From positions 1-64,000 of the forward strand of contig NZ_PYGE01000001.1 of assembly GCF_003014555.1 (NCBI RefSeq): a stretch of 64,000 nt of DNA, in the 5' to 3' direction. This stretch comes from Haloactinopolyspora alba (GTDB taxonomy: Bacteria; Actinomycetota; Actinomycetes; Jiangellales; Jiangellaceae). Both the position numbers and the translations under genes were made by a program. The notes under the pieces are model-generated. The model did not search any database. It was not told the origin of the DNA and was given only the letters and a program-made list of their open reading frames with translations. Positions 45,043-53,905 of the stretch are shown here, in pieces (position 1 is the stretch's first letter; each line of letters opens with the position of its first letter).

Positions 45043-47342
45043 GCACGCGACCGGAAGGGCAGTTCCTGGACCGCGACCGGTACGAGGCGTTGGTCATCGG
45101 CAGCGGGTTCGGCGGCGCGGTCGCCGCGTGCCGGCTGGCGCAGGCCGGCGTGGACGTGGCGATCGCCGAGCGGGGTCGCCGGTGGCGGCCCGGCGAGTTC
45201 CCGCGGAACCTGTCACGCATCGACGACGGCTGGCTGTGGCAACGCGGCCAGGGCCTGTACGACGCCATGCCCCTGAACGACATCCTCGCCGTCCGCGCGG
45301 CCGGCTACGGCGGCGGCTCGCTGGTGTACGCCAACGTGGCGGCACGACCGCCGGACGAGGTGTTCGACGACGCGTGGCCGGACTCGTACACCCGCGCCGC
45401 CCTCGACCCGTACTTCGACCTGGCCTCGCACATGCTCGACGTGCGGCCTGTGCCGCCCGACCCACGGACCGGCGAGCCGCCGCCGAAGTCGCGGTTCATG
45501 GCCGCGGCCACCGACCGCCTCGGTGCGGCGGACGGGTTCTTCCACCCGAACCTCGCCCTCACGTTCGACGACCACGGCCCCGGACAGCTGAACCGGTTCG
45601 GCGTCCCACAGCGCGGCTGCGTGTTCTGCGGTGAGTGCGGCATCGGCTGCAACGTCGGCGCCAAGAACTCTCTCGACCACAACTACCTCGCTCTCGCCGA
45701 GCGGCACGGAGCGGCCGTGGGCCTGCGCACCGAGGCGATCCACATCGGCCGCGCCGACGGCGGGTACCGGGTCCGGTTGCGCGAGTACGGGCATCCGGGC
45801 GCAGGGCGCGACGGCGTCGATCGTGAGGTGGCCGCACGGTACGTGTTCCTCTGCGCCGGCGCGTTGGGTTCCACGGAGTTGCTGCTGCGCAGCCGGGACC
45901 AGTACGGCACACTGCCTGACCTGCCGGAGGCGCTCGGCGACGGCTACTCCGGCAACGGCGACTTCCTCAGCTTCGGCGCCGGGACGAGCGAACCGTTCGT
46001 GCCCGCCGCGGGCCCCACCATCACCACCGCCACGGTGATGCGTACGGGGACCGACGCCGAGGAGAAGTGGTTCGTGCTCGAGGACGGCGGCTACTCCGAA
46101 CACCTGGCGACGTTGATCCACAGCCTGCGGCCGTCCCGGTTGCCGGCGCACGCCGCACGGTCGATCGGCACCAAGACCCTGCGGCTGTTCGGGGGCTCCC
46201 GCGCGACGGCCGACCGGCTCGGCGAGCAGCCGGACACCGCGGTCCTGCTCGCCATGGGCCGCGACCGCGCGGACGGGCGGATCGAGCTGAAAGGGCGGAA
46301 CAAGCGCCTGCACGTCACCTGGGACGTGGTCCGCAACAGCCCGCTGTACGCCGCCGAACGCGCGATGTCCGGTGCGGTCGTCCGCGCACTGGGCGGACGG
46401 ACGTTCGGGACGCCCACGTGGCGGCTGTTCCGGCAGCCGGTCACGGTGCACAACCTCGGCGGGGCCCGGATGAGCGACGGCCCGTCCACCGGCGTGGTCG
46501 ATCCCGACGGAGAGGTGTTCGGGCACCCGGGCCTGTTCGTTCTGGACGGCGCCGCACTGCCTGGCGCCACCGGCAGCAACCCGTCCCTGACCATAGCCGC
46601 CGTCGCCGAGCGCTGCATCGAGACGGCCGTGCGCACCATCATCGACGACCCGGCGTGGTCGGCGCCCGAGCGCGCGACCATCCTCCCGCGCGACGTGCCC
46701 GAGGACCGCGCGGTCCGGGCCGTGGTCGCTCACGGACCACGCGACCTGTCGGGTCCGGGGATCCGGTTCCACGAGACCATGCGCGGCAGCGTCCGCCTCC
46801 CCGGCAGCTCCGGCGCGGGCAGCTGGCGGCACGTCACCATGCGGCTGCGCGGGTGGATCCCGGACCTGCGACAGTTCCTCGACGACCCGGCGCACCCGGT
46901 CCGGCTCACCGGCACCGTGGACGTAGCCGGGCTGACCGGCGGGCCGGCCACAGTGGGCGAAGGCACGATGCACCTGCTCACGTCGCGCGCCGGCGACTCC
47001 GAACGGACCATGGAGTACGTGGTGCCGTTCACCGACGAGCACGGCACACCCTGGACCCTGACCGGCACCAAGCTGGTCCGGGCGCTGTGGCGCGGCAACC
47101 CCTGGCGCGACACCACGACCCTCGACGTCACCGTGACCTCTACCGCCGAACCGCACGGTGTCACCGCAGCGACCGGCCGGCTACGCATCTCGCCGGCCGG
47201 GGTGCTGCGGCTGCCCACGACGATCCGGGCCACCAGCGGCGTCGAGACGGGCGACTCGGCCGCGACGGTGGCCCGGTTCTGCCTGTTCTTCGCCGCCGGA
47301 CTGCTGCGCGCCGTCCTGCCCGTCGGGACAGGCCGACGATGA
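45039..47342 (+). CDS. GMC-family FAD oxidoreductase (cholesterol-oxidase-like)
   Basis: 767 residues. FAD motif VIGSGFGGAVAACRLAQAG (about 19-37), a second region with RAAGYGGGSLVYANV, a Cys-rich segment CVFCGECGIGC (about 195-205), and the C-terminal GMC block with HNLGGARMSDG and LDGAALPGATGSNPSLT. An extra 200-residue tail (about 560-767) of unknown fold follows the catalytic part. Candidate steroid or hydrophobic alcohol oxidase. Overlaps both neighbours by four bases. Confidence 0.85.
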   Translation: MSTRPEGQFLDRDRYEALVIGSGFGGAVAACRLAQAGVDVAIAERGRRWRPGEFPRNLSRIDDGWLWQRGQGLYDAMPLNDILAVRAAGYGGGSLVYANVAARPPDEVFDDAWPDSYTRAALDPYFDLASHMLDVRPVPPDPRTGEPPPKSRFMAAATDRLGAADGFFHPNLALTFDDHGPGQLNRFGVPQRGCVFCGECGIGCNVGAKNSLDHNYLALAERHGAAVGLRTEAIHIGRADGGYRVRLREYGHPGAGRDGVDREVAARYVFLCAGALGSTELLLRSRDQYGTLPDLPEALGDGYSGNGDFLSFGAGTSEPFVPAAGPTITTATVMRTGTDAEEKWFVLEDGGYSEHLATLIHSLRPSRLPAHAARSIGTKTLRLFGGSRATADRLGEQPDTAVLLAMGRDRADGRIELKGRNKRLHVTWDVVRNSPLYAAERAMSGAVVRALGGRTFGTPTWRLFRQPVTVHNLGGARMSDGPSTGVVDPDGEVFGHPGLFVLDGAALPGATGSNPSLTIAAVAERCIETAVRTIIDDPAWSAPERATILPRDVPEDRAVRAVVAHGPRDLSGPGIRFHETMRGSVRLPGSSGAGSWRHVTMRLRGWIPDLRQFLDDPAHPVRLTGTVDVAGLTGGPATVGEGTMHLLTSRAGDSERTMEYVVPFTDEHGTPWTLTGTKLVRALWRGNPWRDTTTLDVTVTSTAEPHGVTAATGRLRISPAGVLRLPTTIRATSGVETGDSAATVARFCLFFAAGLLRAVLPVGTGRR

Positions 47343-48106
47343 CCGGCTGGTTCGAGCAGGCGATCGTCTCCACCGGCCGGCTGCCGCTGTTCGCCTTCTT
47401 CGTCAGCGTCATCGCCGGCTTCGTCATCGCCCGCATCTCGACGCGGCTGATCCGGGCGAACGTCCGATGGTGGTCCCGGAACGTCGTCGTGGGCGACGTG
47501 CACGTCCACCACGCCGTCCTCGGAATCATCCTGATGCTGATCAGCGGCGTCACCGGGCTCGCCCTACCGGCCGAGCTCGTCGGCTGGCGGACCGCGGCCG
47601 CGGCGGTGTTCGGTCTCGGCGCGGCCGCGGTGCTGGACGAGTTCGCGCTGATCCTGCGCCTGCGCGACGTCTACTGGACCGCTGAGGGACGGATCTCGGT
47701 CGACGCCGTGTTCATCGCCGTCGCCATCACCGGCCTCGTCTTGCTGGGCATGCGCCCGGCCGGCCTGGACGACTTCGTCGCCGCGGCCGGTGGAGGAACC
47801 GTCGACGAATGGATCGTCGCCGTCGCACTGACGGCCGTCAACCTGACGCTCGCGACCGTCACCATGCTGAAAGGGAAGGTCCCCACCGGACTGTTCGGCA
47901 TGTTCGCCTGGCCCGTACTCGCCGTCGGGGCCGCACGGCTGGCCAGACCCACGTCCCCATGGGCCCGCTGGCGCTACCACCGGCCTGGCCCGCGGCCGGC
48001 ACACAAGCTCGAGCGCGCCGTACGACGTGAGCACCGGATCCACCGCCCGCTCCGGCGGGTCGTCACCACGGCGGGCGACCTGATCGCCGGACGGCCGAGC
48101 CCGTAG
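47339..48106 (+). CDS. Integral membrane protein of the TetR/GMC operon
   Basis: 255 residues, about five to six membrane segments and a basic C-terminal tail of about 50 residues. VHVHHAVLGIILMLISG carries a His cluster near a membrane face. No family recognised. Its ATG overlaps the GMC stop. A decayed second copy of residues about 100-190 lies at 52915-53143, so this gene belongs to a duplicated family. Confidence 0.75.
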   Translation: MTGWFEQAIVSTGRLPLFAFFVSVIAGFVIARISTRLIRANVRWWSRNVVVGDVHVHHAVLGIILMLISGVTGLALPAELVGWRTAAAAVFGLGAAAVLDEFALILRLRDVYWTAEGRISVDAVFIAVAITGLVLLGMRPAGLDDFVAAAGGGTVDEWIVAVALTAVNLTLATVTMLKGKVPTGLFGMFAWPVLAVGAARLARPTSPWARWRYHRPGPRPAHKLERAVRREHRIHRPLRRVVTTAGDLIAGRPSP

Positions 48107-48121
48107 TTCGCGTTGACGCGA

Positions 48122-48130
48122 AACTGTAAC
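48122..48130. promoter_or_regulatory. Half-site AACTGTAAC before the Rrf2 gene
   Basis: AACTGTAAC lies 39 bases before the Rrf2 start. Its reverse complement GTTACAGTT recurs at 48683-48691 before the MFS gene. The shared nine-base word suggests Rrf2 autoregulation and control of the exporter. Confidence 0.55.
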
Positions 48131-48169
48131 TAGTATGGTGGCGGCTGTGACGGCGGCGAGGGGCGAGCG

Positions 48170-48619
48170 ATGAGTGTCAGCAGCAGGACGGCGGTGGCGG
48201 TCCACGCCTTGACGTTTCTCGCCCAGTGGGAAGCGGACGACCTGCAGCCGTCGACCGACATCGCCGAGAGCCTCGAGAGCAACCCGGTCCTGGTGCGGCG
48301 CGTCCTCGGTCTACTACGCGACAAGGGCCTGGTCTCCGCGGTGGAGGGCAGCGGCGGCGGCTGGCAGCTCGCGAAACCCGCCGAGCAGATCACGCTGCGC
48401 GACGCCTACGCCGCCGTCGAGAAGGGCGCGCCGGTGCTGCCCGCACACGCGCACCCGCCGAGCCAGAGCTGTGTGATCGGGCGGCACATGCAGTCGCTGC
48501 TGGAGGTCGAGTTCGCGGCCGCGCAGCGCGCGATGGAAGATCGCCTCGCCGAGACGAGCGTCGCCCACATGCTCCGCCGGATTCGCGACCGCGAACGCGG
48601 CGAACCCGTCAGCCGCTAA
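48170..48619 (+). CDS. Rrf2-family transcriptional regulator
   Basis: 149 residues. Winged helix with TDIAESLESNPVLVRRVLGLLRDKGLVSAVEGSGGGWQLA, the Rrf2 signature. Only one Cys (QSCVIG) is present in the region where [Fe-S] members have three, so it probably does not bind an Fe-S cluster and belongs to the YwnA/redox or drug-sensing branch. It precedes an MFS exporter and shares its operator word. Confidence 0.9.
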   Translation: MSVSSRTAVAVHALTFLAQWEADDLQPSTDIAESLESNPVLVRRVLGLLRDKGLVSAVEGSGGGWQLAKPAEQITLRDAYAAVEKGAPVLPAHAHPPSQSCVIGRHMQSLLEVEFAAAQRAMEDRLAETSVAHMLRRIRDRERGEPVSR

Positions 48620-48629
48620 AACTCCCGAC

Positions 48630-48652
48630 GGGCGGAGGAGTCCCCTCCGCCC
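48630..48652 (+). terminator. Intrinsic terminator after rrf2
   Basis: GGGCGGAGG (48630-48638) and CCTCCGCCC (48644-48652) form a perfect nine-base stem with a five-base loop, followed by ATTCTTTCG. It starts 10 bases after the Rrf2 stop, so the MFS gene needs its own promoter. Confidence 0.75.
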
Positions 48653-48665
48653 ATTCTTTCGCCCA

Positions 48666-48691
48666 TAACTGCAATCAACACAGTTACAGTT
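48666..48691. promoter_or_regulatory. Palindromic operator before the MFS gene
   Basis: TAACTG (48666-48671) and CAGTTA (48681-48686) flank nine bases. The right arm runs into GTTACAGTT (48683-48691), the reverse complement of the word before rrf2. Candidate Rrf2 operator, 20 bases before the MFS start. Confidence 0.6.
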
Positions 48692-48711
48692 TTCGAACGA
48701 ACGGAGTCCCT

Positions 48712-50211
48712 GTGAACTCGGTCCCGGAGCCGGTGAGCACCGTCATCCCCATGCGGCGCCTGCTGCTCGTGCTCGTCCCGGCGATGTTGTTGATCCCCAT
48801 CGCCGCCGACATGGTCTCGCTCGTCCTTCCGCTCATCGCCACGCAATTCACCGCGTCGACGGCCGAGGTGGCCTGGGTCGTGACCGGATTCCTGCTCGTC
48901 TGCTCCATCGGTATACCCGTCTACGGCCGCATCGCGGACCGCTTCAGTCTCCGCCAGCTGTTCACGGTCGCGCTGACCGTCTTCGCGATCGGCAGCCTGA
49001 TCTGCGCCCTCGCACCGAGCCTGCTGACTCTCGTGCTGGGCCGGATCGTCATGGGGGCAGGTGGTGCGGCCATCCCCGTACTCGCGATCGTGGCCGCCGC
49101 GCGCCTGCTGCCCAGCGACAAGACCGCCGTCGGCGTCGGGTTCATCGGAGCCGCCGCGGGCGTCGGCACGGCGGCCGGTCCCGTGGTGGGCGGGGTCCTG
49201 GGGCAGCTGCTGGGATGGCCGGCGCTGTTCTGGCTCATGACGCTCACCGCCGCAGCTCTGATCCCGGCAACCCGCCGCGTCATCATCGACGACGCGCCCG
49301 ACGATCGACGCCCGTTCGACCTGCTCGGCGGGCTTCTGCTCGGACTCGGCGCGGGCCTGCTGCTGTTCGGTGTCACCCGGGCCGAAGCGGCAGGGTTCGG
49401 TTCCGTGTACTCGTCGGGGGCCATGCTGGCCGGGTCGGCGCTCGCAGCGCTGTTCATCTGGCGTACCCGCGCCGCCGCGCATCCGTTCGTGCCGCCGTCG
49501 CTGTTCACGAACCGCGGCTACGTCGCCGCGGTCGTGGTGATCTTCCTGGCGATGGTCGCGAACCTGGCGACGCTGGTCCTGGTGCCGATCCTCGTCCTCG
49601 ACGTCAACGGCCTCTCCCCCGGGCAGGGCAGCCTGGTCATGATCCCCGGCGGGGTGGCCCTGGCGGTGTTGTCACCCCTGGCCGGACGCGTCGGTGCACG
49701 CGGTGCCAACGAGGGCACGGTGACACTCGCCGGCCTGACGGCCATCGCCCTGTCGATGCTGCTCCTGTCCACCGTCGCCGTCGGCGCTTCCACGGTGCTG
49801 GCCGGCCTGGCCGTCCTCGTGCTCGGCGCAGGCTTCGCCTTCGTCGTCACGCTCGCCACCAGCACCGTGAGCCGGGTCCTGCCGCCCGAGCAGGTCGGCA
49901 TCGGCGTGGGCATCTTCCAGGGCGCGCAGTTCCTGGGTGCGGGTGCGGGACCGGCCCTGTTCGGAGCCGTGCTCTCGGCCCGGCAGGCCGGCGGGCAGGA
50001 CGCGGTCAATCCCCTCTACACCAACGTCGCACCGGCATACTCCGACACCTTCCTCGCGCTGACCCTGGTGGTCCTGCTGGCCATGGTCGCTGCACTCCGG
50101 CTGCGGAAGGCGCGGGCAACGCACCGCTCACGAATCAGCACGCGACTGGACCATGACCGGCACGCCACGGCGCGCGACGACAACCGAGGCCGGCGGCTGC
50201 GGGGGACCTAG
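48712..50211 (+). CDS. MFS drug exporter (DHA2, 14-segment type)
   Basis: 499 residues from GTG 48712. About fourteen membrane segments. Motif A-like GIPVYGRIADRFSLRQLF and the motif C region PVVGGVLGQLLGWPALFWL are present. Exports drugs or toxic small molecules using the proton gradient. The C-terminal 35 residues are basic and soluble. It shares an operator word with the upstream Rrf2 gene. Its stop overlaps the stop of the opposite gene (CTAG). Confidence 0.92.
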   Translation: MNSVPEPVSTVIPMRRLLLVLVPAMLLIPIAADMVSLVLPLIATQFTASTAEVAWVVTGFLLVCSIGIPVYGRIADRFSLRQLFTVALTVFAIGSLICALAPSLLTLVLGRIVMGAGGAAIPVLAIVAAARLLPSDKTAVGVGFIGAAAGVGTAAGPVVGGVLGQLLGWPALFWLMTLTAAALIPATRRVIIDDAPDDRRPFDLLGGLLLGLGAGLLLFGVTRAEAAGFGSVYSSGAMLAGSALAALFIWRTRAAAHPFVPPSLFTNRGYVAAVVVIFLAMVANLATLVLVPILVLDVNGLSPGQGSLVMIPGGVALAVLSPLAGRVGARGANEGTVTLAGLTAIALSMLLLSTVAVGASTVLAGLAVLVLGAGFAFVVTLATSTVSRVLPPEQVGIGVGIFQGAQFLGAGAGPALFGAVLSARQAGGQDAVNPLYTNVAPAYSDTFLALTLVVLLAMVAALRLRKARATHRSRISTRLDHDRHATARDDNRGRRLRGT

Positions 50212-51200
50212 CCGGCCAGTAGCGAATCGCCGAGTTCGGTCCGCGAGTAGAGCACGGTCTGACCGTCGCGTCGTGCGGACACGATGCCGACTGCCTGCAG
50301 TGACTTGAGGTGGGTGTTGATGGTCGGTGCACTCCGGTCGAACTGTGCAGCCAGTTGGGTTGTGGACATGGGCAGGTCGAGCTGGGCGAGGATGGCCGCT
50401 CGACTACGCCCGAGCACGTCGCCGAGAGGCGACTTGTGGGTGCTGGGTTCCGCTTCCCAGAGGAGTCCGACACCGCGTGGCGCGTAGGTCACCGCCGGCT
50501 GTGGATCGGCGGTGCGCACGATGACGTCGGGCCAGGCGAACACGCACGGGATCAGCAGTAGCCCGCGCCGGCGCAGTTCCGCGTACCCGTCGTAGTACTT
50601 GACGATCTCGAGAGTGTCCTCATTGAACGTGAGGGACGGGTGCAGCGTCGCGAACAGCTGCTGGACACCCCCGGAGGCGAGTTGATCCATCCGGTAGCTC
50701 AGATCCGCTTGCAGCAGTGCCTCGATCCGGGGCCAGAAGGGGCGGATGGCTACATTCCAGTAGCGTTCGAGTTCGGTCACGATCCGGGTGAGTGCATCCT
50801 CGGGTGACCGGCTCAACTCCCGCAGCATCCGGACGCGACGTGCGCGGCCCTCGCCGCGCTGGGCGAGCGGGTGTTCGGCGAGGTGGGACAACTCGGCTGC
50901 GACCACCTGCGGGTCGGCGGCCGAAACCTCTGCGGCACCGTCGTCGAAGCTGGGACTCCTGTCCCCGAGGGTGGGATGCAGGAAGTCCGGGATGTAACCG
51001 ACGGGCCGCACCACCGTGGTCAACAGCTGCATGTCGGGCTCGTCCAGCAGCTGCGAGACTCGCCGTATCCAGGGTGTATGCAAGCCGGTACGTGGACTCG
51101 CGGCAAGTGCGCGAAGGCTCGTCACGGCCTCCCACACCGGTGAGAACGCGAATCGAATCCGGCCGAGGTCCTCGGCGCTGAAATGTAGGCGGATCATCAC
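50208..51200 (-). CDS. DUF5937/ArsR-like winged-helix regulator
   Basis: 330 residues. The N-terminal 250 residues resemble DUF5937 (MIRLHFSAEDLGRIRFAFSP, LGDRSPSFDDGAAEV). The C-terminal 80 residues are an ArsR-like helix-turn-helix (STTQLAAQFDRSAPTINTHLKSLQAVGIV). This inverted order (sensor first) is typical of this actinobacterial family; ligand unknown. Convergent with the MFS gene. Confidence 0.85.
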   Translation of the reverse strand: MMIRLHFSAEDLGRIRFAFSPVWEAVTSLRALAASPRTGLHTPWIRRVSQLLDEPDMQLLTTVVRPVGYIPDFLHPTLGDRSPSFDDGAAEVSAADPQVVAAELSHLAEHPLAQRGEGRARRVRMLRELSRSPEDALTRIVTELERYWNVAIRPFWPRIEALLQADLSYRMDQLASGGVQQLFATLHPSLTFNEDTLEIVKYYDGYAELRRRGLLLIPCVFAWPDVIVRTADPQPAVTYAPRGVGLLWEAEPSTHKSPLGDVLGRSRAAILAQLDLPMSTTQLAAQFDRSAPTINTHLKSLQAVGIVSARRDGQTVLYSRTELGDSLLAG

Positions 51201-51313
51201 TGAAGATTAGGCCCTGTTCGAATCGTTGCTGGTTCTCGGGAGTGCTGTGAGGCTCTGGGCGTTCGGCCGACGGCGGCCGACACACCGCAGATGGCACCCG
51301 GGAGGAGACGCAG

Positions 51314-51853
51314 ATGAGGAAGATCGTTGCGTGGATGTTCATGTCGCTCGACGGGGTGATCGAGGCACCCGAGCAGTGGGCGATGTTCAACGACGAGATG
51401 GGCAAGATCATCGATGAGCAGGCCGCCGACGCAGACACCCTGCTGCTCGGGCGGCGCACCTACGAGGTGTTCGCCGGCTCCTGGCCCCAGCGAAGTACTG
51501 CCGACGACCCGCACGCCGAGTGGATGAACAGCACGCCCAAGCTGGTCGCTTCCACGAGCCTCGAGCACGTCGACTGGCAGAATTCAGAACTCATTAGCGG
51601 CGGCGTGGCCGAGACGCTCGCCGAGGTCAAGCAAGGCCCCGGGAAGAACATCCTGATCAACGGCAGCGCGACACTGGTCCGTTCTCTTCTGGAGGCCGGT
51701 GTGCTCGACGAGCTCGGGCTGTTCGTCCACCCGCTGGTGCTCGGCACCGGCACGCGGCTGTTCGAGCCCGACGGGAGCCGAATTCCGTTGCACGTCACGG
51801 AGTCACGAACCCTCGACACCGGCGTGCTGTACGTGAGGTACCAGCCCGTATGA
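51314..51853 (+). CDS. RibD C-terminal/dihydrofolate reductase-like protein
   Basis: 179 residues of the RibD_C (DHFR-like) family. MRKIVAWMFMSLDGVIEAPEQW at the start and LLLGRRTYEVFAGSWP, LINGSATLVRSLLEAG and DELGLFVHPLVLGTG are characteristic. The family binds NADPH; stand-alone members are of unknown substrate. Divergent from the DUF5937 regulator, 113 bases away. Confidence 0.9.
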   Translation: MRKIVAWMFMSLDGVIEAPEQWAMFNDEMGKIIDEQAADADTLLLGRRTYEVFAGSWPQRSTADDPHAEWMNSTPKLVASTSLEHVDWQNSELISGGVAETLAEVKQGPGKNILINGSATLVRSLLEAGVLDELGLFVHPLVLGTGTRLFEPDGSRIPLHVTESRTLDTGVLYVRYQPV

Positions 51854-52003
51854 CCGCGAACGGCCGGCCGACGGCCTGTGACACGCGAACGCCGCAGGTT
51901 CAGTGAGGTTTGCTCAGCAAGATCGGGGGCGGGACGAGGTACCCCGGGGAGAGTCCGCTGGCGCCAGCGCGACACGCCGAGGTCGCGTAGGTCCGTGACC
52001 AGG

Positions 52004-52066
52004 CGTGGAGCCCCCCGGGTAGAAGAGGTCCTTTCCACAGATCATCTTCTACCCGGGGGCTCCACG
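52004..52066. repeat. Large hairpin inside the insertion sequence
   Basis: Arms of 23 and 22 bases (52004-52026 and 52045-52066) pair throughout except for one extra C on the left; the loop is 18 bases. Core words are GGGTAGAAGA and TCTTCTACCC. It lies between the left end and the transposase start, where it could block read-through transcription or translation from flanking promoters. Confidence 0.8.
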
Positions 52067-52083
52067 TGATCGCCTATCCTGCC

Positions 52084-52892
52084 ATGCTCGACGTCCCCCA
52101 CCCCCCCGCGAGTTGGTGACCTTCCTGGCTGGGCTGCTGGCCTCCGAGCGCATTGCCCGCGGACCCGGACCGGCACCCAGGCGCTGTCGTGTGGCAAGCA
52201 GGCACATTCGCGCTGGTATGGTTCCGCGAGCGCCGCGACGTCGCGCTGATCGAGCGTGGGTTGGGATCTCGCAGGCCACCGCCTACCGCTACCTCGACGG
52301 AGCCATTGACGTGCGCGCCGACCAGGCCCCCGGATCTGCACGCCACACTGGCTCACGGCCAACAGCAGGGCTGCTCGCACGTGGGGCTCGACGGCAAGAT
52401 CGTCGACACCGACCGCGTCGCCGGCACCACCACCAGCCGCAAGGGCGCCACCATCGACGCGTGGTACTCGGGCAAGACCCGCGACTTCTCCGGGCAACAT
52501 CCAGGCCCTCACCCGCTCTGACGGCCTCCCAGTGTGGATCTCCGAGGTGCAGCCGGGCTCGGTGCACGACCTGACCGCGGCCCGCACCCACGTGCTCGGC
52601 GCGCTCTACGCCGCCGCCGCAACGGGCTGCCGACCCTGGCTACGAAGGCACCGGGATCGGGGTCCACGCCCCGACCCGCCAGCCCACCGACGGGCGCGAG
52701 CTCGACATCGACACCCGCACCCGCAACGCGCTGCTGCGCTCATTGCGCTGCCTCGGCGAACGCGGCTTCGCGCTACCGCTCGGACGATGGCGCGCCCTGC
52801 AGCACATCACCCTCAGCCCCACCAAGACTGGCAAGATCACCAGCGCCGCTCTCGTGCTCACCCACTTCGAACACGGCTACAGAACTCGCTGA
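52084..52892 (+). pseudogene. Transposase pseudogene (IS5-like, DDE)
   Basis: Begins MLDVPHPPASW and stops at once because of an indel in a run of C. The next frame carries LVTFLAGLLASERIARGPG, then another frame FALVWFRERRDVALIERG and LDGKIVDTDRVAGTTTSRKG (the Asp of DGKxxDTDR is a likely DDE residue), then VWISEVQPGSVHDLTAAR. The last part is HFEHGY. Four or more frame changes show it is inactive. Homology to actinobacterial IS5-type transposases is recognised from memory. Confidence 0.8.
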
Positions 52893-52914
52893 GAAACCTC
52901 AATGGGATCCATAG

Positions 52915-53143
52915 TGATTCGACGAACGCGTCCTGCGACTGCGCGACGTCTACCGGACCGCTGAGGGACGGATCTCGGTCGACGCCGTGTTCATCGCCAT
53001 CACCAGCCTCGTGCCGCTCGGCATACGTCCGGCCGGGCTGGAGGATTTCCTCGACGCCGCCGACAAATCGGCCCTTGCCGTCGCGCTGACGGTGATCAAC
53101 CTGACGCTCGCGACCATCACCATGCTGAAAGGGAAGGTCCCGA
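52915..53143 (+). pseudogene. Fragment of a paralogue of the 47.3 kb membrane protein
   Basis: Translation RLRDVYRTAEGRISVDAVFI and NLTLATITMLKGKVPTGL match residues about 110-190 of the membrane protein at 47339-48106 almost word for word; the DNA agrees closely. The N-terminal part is missing up to the insertion-sequence border. An internal segment of about a dozen residues (around the AAAGGGTVDEW region) is altered. It cannot encode a complete protein. Confidence 0.75.
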
Positions 53144-53144
53144 C

Positions 53145-53270
53145 CGGACTGCCGCGCCGACCTTACCGGAAACGCCCGGCTCGGGCTTACGTCGCGACGG
53201 TCGTCGACGCCTGGGTGCTCGACCAGGACTCACCCGGTCGACGAGCGCGCACCACTGCCGCGGTCGGCGT
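53145..53270 (+). pseudogene. Fragment related to the 12.6 kb hypothetical gene
   Basis: YVATVVDAWVLDQDSP matches the C-terminal part of the 119-residue protein at 12623-12982. The DNA aligns from about 12868 to 12985 with one missing and one extra base, so the frame is broken on both sides. It follows the membrane-protein fragment directly. The gap to 53404 shows no other gene. Confidence 0.65.
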
Positions 53271-53404
53271 GAACGCCACACCGAGACAACTCGTCGGCCT
53301 CGTGCGGGTGAACCTCGAGCTGTGCCGCCGACACGTCGGAGGAACCTCGCTTGTCAGCTATCGCGTCTGATGGGTGACGGCGGATACGCGAACGGGAGCT
53401 GCAC

Positions 53405-53905
53405 ATGGGTGGCGCTGAGGGGTTCAGCGAGTACGTCGAGGTGCGATGGCCGCGCCTGGTGCGTTCGGCCGTGCTTCTCGGGTGCACCCCGGCGGAGGCC
53501 GAAGACCTGGTCCAGACGGCACTCACTCGATGTTTCGTCCATTGGCGCAAGGTGGAACGGGCAAACGACCGCGACGCTTACGTCCACCGCATCCTGCTGA
53601 ACACGTTCAACTCGTCGCGACGCCGACGCTCTACCGGGGAACTCCCGACCGCCTCGTTGCCCGAAACGGTGTCCGCCGACGAAACGCAGGCCGTCGACCT
53701 CGCCGATGCGGTCACACGCAGTCTCGATCAGCTCGGTAACGACCAGCGAACAGTGGTGGTGCTGCGTTACTACGCGCACCTCAGCGAACAGCAGATGGCT
53801 TCGGTGCTCGGGGTACCGGCCGGCACGGTGAAGAGCCGGCTCTCCCGGGCGCTGAAGGCCCTCGCCGACGACCCGAACCTGGCTGAACTGCGAGGAACGA
53901 CATGA
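53405..53905 (+). CDS. SigE-family ECF RNA polymerase sigma factor
   Basis: 166 residues: region 2 (FSEYVEVRWPRLVRSAVLLGCTPAEAEDLVQTALTRCFVHW) and region 4 (LGNDQRTVVVLRYYAHLSEQQMASVLGVPAGTVKSRLSRAL). This matches the actinobacterial SigE-family group. The next gene, overlapping by four bases, has a cytoplasmic N-terminus and one membrane helix and is a candidate regulator of it. Confidence 0.92.
   Translation: MGGAEGFSEYVEVRWPRLVRSAVLLGCTPAEAEDLVQTALTRCFVHWRKVERANDRDAYVHRILLNTFNSSRRRRSTGELPTASLPETVSADETQAVDLADAVTRSLDQLGNDQRTVVVLRYYAHLSEQQMASVLGVPAGTVKSRLSRALKALADDPNLAELRGTT

Larger units (their letters stand above)
51901..52904. mobile_element. Decayed IS5-family-like insertion sequence
   Basis: Bounded by imperfect terminal inverted repeats: CAGTGAGGTTTGCTCAGC at 51901 and the reverse complement of the right end, CATTGAGGTTTCTCAGCG, at 52904. 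About 1.0 kb, with a broken transposase on the plus strand and a large hairpin before it. No clear target duplication. The right end directly meets a fragment of a paralogous membrane-protein gene. Confidence 0.75.

Noticed and set aside
51854-51900. A left-hand remainder of the membrane-protein paralogue interrupted by the insertion sequence.
   Set aside because: The flank left of the element shows no similarity to the N-terminal part of the paralogue beyond a few chance bases.
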